Assembly (NCBI GenBank): GCA_963930655.1
Contig: OZ005615.1
Coordinates: 8,078,001 to 8,142,000 of the forward strand
From: Myrica gale
Lineage: Eukaryota > Streptophyta > Magnoliopsida > Fagales > Myricaceae
DNA length: 64,000 bases
Reading direction: 5' to 3'
In this document: positions 60,708 through 64,000 of the stretch, in pieces
How the letters are laid out: every line of letters starts with the position of its first letter
How positions within the stretch are numbered: the first letter of the stretch is position 1
Position numbers and translations under genes: made by a program
The notes under the pieces: model-generated
What the model saw: the letters and a program-made list of their open reading frames with translations, nothing else
What the model was told of the DNA's origin: nothing
Database searches by the model: none

Positions 60708-61376
60708 CTACTCTTCTACTCTTCTCCTCATCATTTGTACTGAAAGTACATGCACAAGGATTTCATTCCAATAATCCCACAAATACCACAACGTACAAGA
60801 GCCATTTGTAAAGCAAGAAACCACCACACTGGAGTCACACTTCACTACTAAATTCTCAATCCCCATCGCTTTACACAAACTTAGTCCATCAAGCACAGAA
60901 CGAAATTCTGCACAATTATTAGTCCCCATACCATAAGATCTAGCATAACCAACAATGATATCACCTTTATTATTCTTAACTACACCACCGCCACCACTCA
61001 TACCAGGAATACCAAAACTACTCCCTTTTGAATTGAGTTTATAAAAATTATTCCTAAGTTTAATCCAGGACATAAACCTAGGTGAAGATCTTGTTGGAAC
61101 TGCAACAGGAAGATTAGGATCTTGGACTTGGAAAATACCCCCGTCAATACTTGACAGATGAGAAATATTAATAATGTTGCCTCTAATCATACGGATAACA
61201 ACTATATCATCAAATGTCTCATCCTCCATTGTAATCAAACATGGATGAAACCAAAGCACCCAAGTAGTAATAGAAGGGAGGAGTCCAATAAGAATACCAA
61301 CTTGAAAACTATTTATGCCCTTACGCCACCAAAAAGAAGTTGTAGACCACCGAGAACAATTTTCCACAAAAAACAC
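60708..61376 (-). mobile_element. LINE fragment: C-terminal RNase H region
   Basis: A 222-aa minus-strand frame. The first part (SRWSTTSFWWRKGINSFQVG) lies where the RT zinc-binding region of plant L1-type LINEs would be. From about residue 100 it is a clear RNase H domain: WIKLRNNFYKLNSKGSSFGI, PGMSGGGGVVKNNKGDIIVG, YARSYGMGTNNCAEFRSVLD, GLSLCKAMGIENLVVKCDSS. The acidic residues of NNCAEF (Glu) and VKCDS (Asp) remain, but the first catalytic Asp (usual NTDGSS) is Lys in NSKGSS. The frame is fairly long for a dead element, but the endonuclease and reverse transcriptase parts are not visible. It is a 5'-truncated, inactive copy. Confidence 0.75.
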
Positions 61377-61448
61377 CCCAAGAGCATTAGAAAAAAAAAT
61401 ACTAAGTACTTGAGACGCAATGATAGTACCGGAACTGTACTTGTAGAT

Positions 61449-61584
61449 GATATCTACTCTTGTTGCTTTAGCTCAGTTGGCACCTCCCCCTTTGGGGAGT
61501 TAGATTCAGGGTCGAATCCCCCTATCCTGCAGGCTTTAGTCTTGCTTATAACATTTGCCTAGAAAAAAAAAGATATCTCCTCTT
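61449..61584 (+). mobile_element. tRNA-derived SINE with A tail and TSD
   Basis: The body is 61462-61571 (110 bp). Box A-like TAGCTCAGTTGG (61469-61480) and box B-like GGGTCGAATCCCC (61511-61523) show a Pol III tRNA head. It ends GCCTAG plus 9 A. Flanking direct repeats GATATCTACTCTT (61449-61461) and GATATCTCCTCTT (61572-61584) match at 12 of 13. This is a short, structurally complete SINE. Its CCTAG-A(n) end is close to the CTTAG-A(n) ends of three micro-scars in this window. It lies 86 bp from the LINE fragment. Confidence 0.8.
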
Positions 61585-62468
61585 TAATTTCTAAACTGAA
61601 TGACACAATGTTGAGAGGGGTTATGGGTTTGCATAACAAACGAGACAACAAACTATTTCATGACAAGAGCCCCATCCACTCTAACTGGGACGTTAATACT
61701 AAGGAGCTCATACTGCCTATATAATCAGTATCTATTTCCCAGTTAAAAGTAGACGTAGACAAATGGAACTTTTTGTTTCTGAAACTCCATCATATTAGCG
61801 AAAGACTATCTGTTGCACGACTGTTTGAACTGAAGTGCTTTGTTCTATTTCTTTACTCTATCATAGGAAAAGCGAGTTATAGGAGAAGGCAAAAGGAGAA
61901 AAACAACTGACCCACATATATTATACCGACCAAATAAACGAGTGTAGTGCCAGACAAATCTGACACATGATCTTTGCAAAGTTATATCCACCCTTTTCAA
62001 TACCTGAATGAATGATTTGCGAAATCCATTGATTAGAATGCAAAATGAAAAGAAAAAAAGAAACACTCAAAATAGACATACAACATGATCTGCAAGACAG
62101 CAAATCTATTACTTGTCATAGACGACCTTTCAAGTGCATATATCTATGACAAATTGGAAGTTTAAGTCACAGGGACCTTAAACTACGACCAGTACATGCT
62201 TGACTACTGCTGCTGCTGCTACTACGACGACAACTATTAATGCCACTACTGAGTGCATTAAGGGATCAAAGAGTACAAAATAGTTCATACCCACCAATTT
62301 CAGCATAGTTTCTGAAACACAGACATAAAGAAACTCGTGCTACATAAGGATGCAGTAATAAAAGATTAGAAATACTTATTGAAGATTAACGCAAAGTAAA
62401 GCGCTCAGACACCGGTACGAGACGATGAGATTTCCCACCAACATGGTCTCATGCAGATTTATTTGATC
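61585..62468. other. 3' flank of the LSH gene
   Basis: Probably includes the 3' UTR of the minus-strand ALOG gene. A short CTG/CTACGACGA triplet stretch lies at about 62208-62232. No other gene recognised. Confidence 0.5.
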
Positions 62469-63050
62469 TTACTGACTCGCATTCGAAGGCGGTGGCAATG
62501 CAGCTGGAGGCTGAGGCGGGCGCTTGCGTTTCTTCTTCTCGTAGCTGATCCCCCTCGCCTTTGACTGTGAATCACGAACCTCTCGCAGATAGAGCCTCAC
62601 CGCTCGAGCACCAAACGGGTTCGCCTCGGGCTTGCCTCCGTGCTCTTCGAAGGCGGCCCGGAGCCGGCCGATGAGGGCGTCGAGGGATCCCCAGGCTTGG
62701 CGTAGTGGGCATGGGCACGGTGCAGGTGGGTTTGGGTGCCCAAAGAAGGGACAGAGCTGGGTGTGGACCTTGGTCTTGCCGAACTGGTCCAGGTACCTGA
62801 GGAATTCCAGCACATGAGCCCCACTGCAGCGGGAGAGAGAGAGCGGTGGGCGGTGGTTCCGGAGGTACTGTCCAAACGTGTTCCAGTCACGGCGCTTTTG
62901 GTTCTCATAGCGGCTGAGGGTGGAGGATGATGCTAGGTTGTGAGCTGAGGTATTAATTGGGTTTGTGTTTGTGTGTGTGATTATGCTATTGGTGCTGAAG
63001 TTGATGCTTGCGCTGTCTGTGTTGGTGTCAAATTCGTGAAGTGAATCCAT
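62469..63050 (-). CDS. ALOG-domain protein, LIGHT SENSITIVE HYPOCOTYLS (LSH) family, 193 aa
   Basis: A single-exon frame with ATG at 63048-63050 and TAA at 62469-62471. Residues 1-45 are Ser/Thr/Asn-rich and low in complexity. The ALOG domain spans about 46-170: [51 protein letters not shown], the zinc-ribbon-like insert [60 protein letters not shown]. After it comes the nuclear-localisation-like KKKRKRP and a Pro-rich end. Length and layout match LSH3/LSH4/OBO-type members and the G1/TAWAWA group. The ALOG domain derives from tyrosine recombinases and binds DNA; members repress differentiation at organ boundaries and meristems in the nucleus. The coding part is GC-rich against an AT-rich surrounding. 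Which paralogue it is, I cannot tell. Confidence 0.95.
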   Translation of the reverse strand: MDSLHEFDTNTDSASINFSTNSIITHTNTNPINTSAHNLASSSTLSRYENQKRRDWNTFGQYLRNHRPPLSLSRCSGAHVLEFLRYLDQFGKTKVHTQLCPFFGHPNPPAPCPCPLRQAWGSLDALIGRLRAAFEEHGGKPEANPFGARAVRLYLREVRDSQSKARGISYEKKKRKRPPQPPAALPPPSNASQ

Positions 63051-64000
63051 GTCGAAGTGTCTTAGGTTTCTTGGATCTTGAAGCGGTAGTGAGATTTGGT
63101 TTTGTTTTTTCTAGTGTTCTGGGTCACGGTTGTTTTTTGATTATGGAAGGTAGCTAGGTTTCTAGGGGTCAAAAGAAAGTACTTGAGGAAAGAACTAAAA
63201 ATAGAAAGAGTAAGAGAAAGCAGAAGAAGGTGTCGGAGTTGATAGGAGGCTGTGAGTTTATGGCGCTTAAGATCTAAGATCTGCGATGATGAGGCTAATT
63301 AGAACAAGTTTTGGACCTTTGGGTGTCACTGTTTGTGAAGAAATGGGACATCCTAAACGTCTCTGATCACAAGCAAATTTCAGGTGGACTGGATTTCAAT
63401 CATGTCATGGAATAAAGAGAGAGAGAGACATTCAGGCCAGCAGGCAGGAGAGAGAGAGGGTGAGAAAGGAAGAAGATTTCGGAGTAGGAGGAAGATGACG
63501 ATGACGGGGTTGATATATAGAAGGAGAAAATAACAGTAATGCTACGCACTGTTTTGTTAATGTATAAGTTTCCTTCTAGGTGTTTTTTTTTTTTATTTTC
63601 GTCTCCTTTGAGGTTCTTTGAATCTTTTCTCCGATCAATCCTAGAAACCTTGAAAGGCTTATGAAATAGGGGGGGTGCCTTTTGTTAACATTGATTTTTG
63701 AATGACGTTTTTGTGAAAACTGGCAGGTGATTTTCCTTTTATTTTTTCCCGAGAAAAAGAGGATGCGAGCGAGTTCTTCCTACGCCAAGTGAGAGAGAGA
63801 CAGGCGAAAGAAGAAGAAAAAAGTTAAGAGTGAGACAGCCGGAGAGAGGGAGAGAGAGAGGATTAATGCTAATTAATAATTGGGTAAGGAGAAGAAAGTC
63901 CTTTAGGGCTTTTATGGAAATTGCAAGAGGTTGACAGTGAGGGTTCGAGAGAGAGAAGGGGAGAGGGAGTTGATGGATGGAGACAAGACAGAGGCATTGG
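63051..64000. promoter_or_regulatory. LSH 5' UTR and promoter region
   Basis: Several (GA)n tracts (about 63416-63430, 63448-63458, 63785-63800, 63838-63860, 63946-63970) and a TATA-like TGATATATAG (about 63510) lie upstream of the LSH start on either strand. GA-rich leaders are common in plant developmental genes. Exact transcription starts cannot be read from sequence. No other gene recognised. Confidence 0.45.

Overview
The window is nuclear DNA from a seed plant, almost certainly a eudicot and probably one with a mid-sized, repeat-rich genome. The evidence is AT-rich intergenic sequence, many-exon genes with canonical GT-AG introns, plant-only protein families (ALOG/LSH, PMT-type putative methyltransferases, DYW-class PPR, CKL and plant NDR kinases), a plastid psbC fragment in nuclear DNA, and a dense population of hAT, MULE, LINE, SINE and LTR remains. 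I cannot name the species from the sequence alone.

Host genes, all on the minus strand: (1) an ENTH/VHS-type trafficking adaptor (5.4-7.7 kb) whose last exon is split by a 728-bp Mutator-like element, which replaces its C-terminus; (2) a casein kinase 1-like kinase, 14 coding exons, 462 aa (12.3-17.1 kb); (3) a DYW-class PPR gene, now a pseudogene, cut by a 1.8-kb MULE carrying a FAR1/FRS-like fragment (20.2-24.4 kb); (4) a small splicing factor gene, SF3b5-like, with a one-base homopolymer frameshift as read (25.7-28.5 kb); (5) an NDR-type AGC kinase, 13 coding exons, 547 aa (29.8-36.3 kb); (6) a PMT-type Golgi methyltransferase, 7 coding exons, 625 aa (42.8-46.5 kb); (7) an ALOG/LSH transcription regulator, single coding exon, 193 aa (62.5-63.05 kb). 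A slightly degenerate tRNA-Ser(AGA) lies at 4567-4648. The genes are unrelated housekeeping, signalling and developmental loci and do not form a functional cluster.

Mobile DNA: two hAT-type elements with perfect 8-bp target duplications (a 422-bp non-autonomous one at 2.0-2.4 kb and a 3.1-kb element with a decayed transposase at 49.05-52.16 kb); three MULE-type elements with 9-10 bp target duplications (5.5-6.2, 11.3-11.7, 20.4-22.2 kb) and a fourth MULE-like end at 24.37 kb; a LINE RNase H fragment and a complete tRNA-derived SINE near 61 kb; a copia-like LTR fossil near 58.4-59.4 kb; and families of AT-rich and fold-back repeats.

The most unusual pattern is a set of at least eight tiny insertions (14-23 bp), each a homopolymer A tail with 0-13 other bases, flanked by 12-17 bp direct repeats. 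They look like retroposition events cut down almost to the poly(A) tail. Several share the 3' end CTTAG-A(n), close to the CCTAG-A(n) end of the SINE at 61.5 kb.
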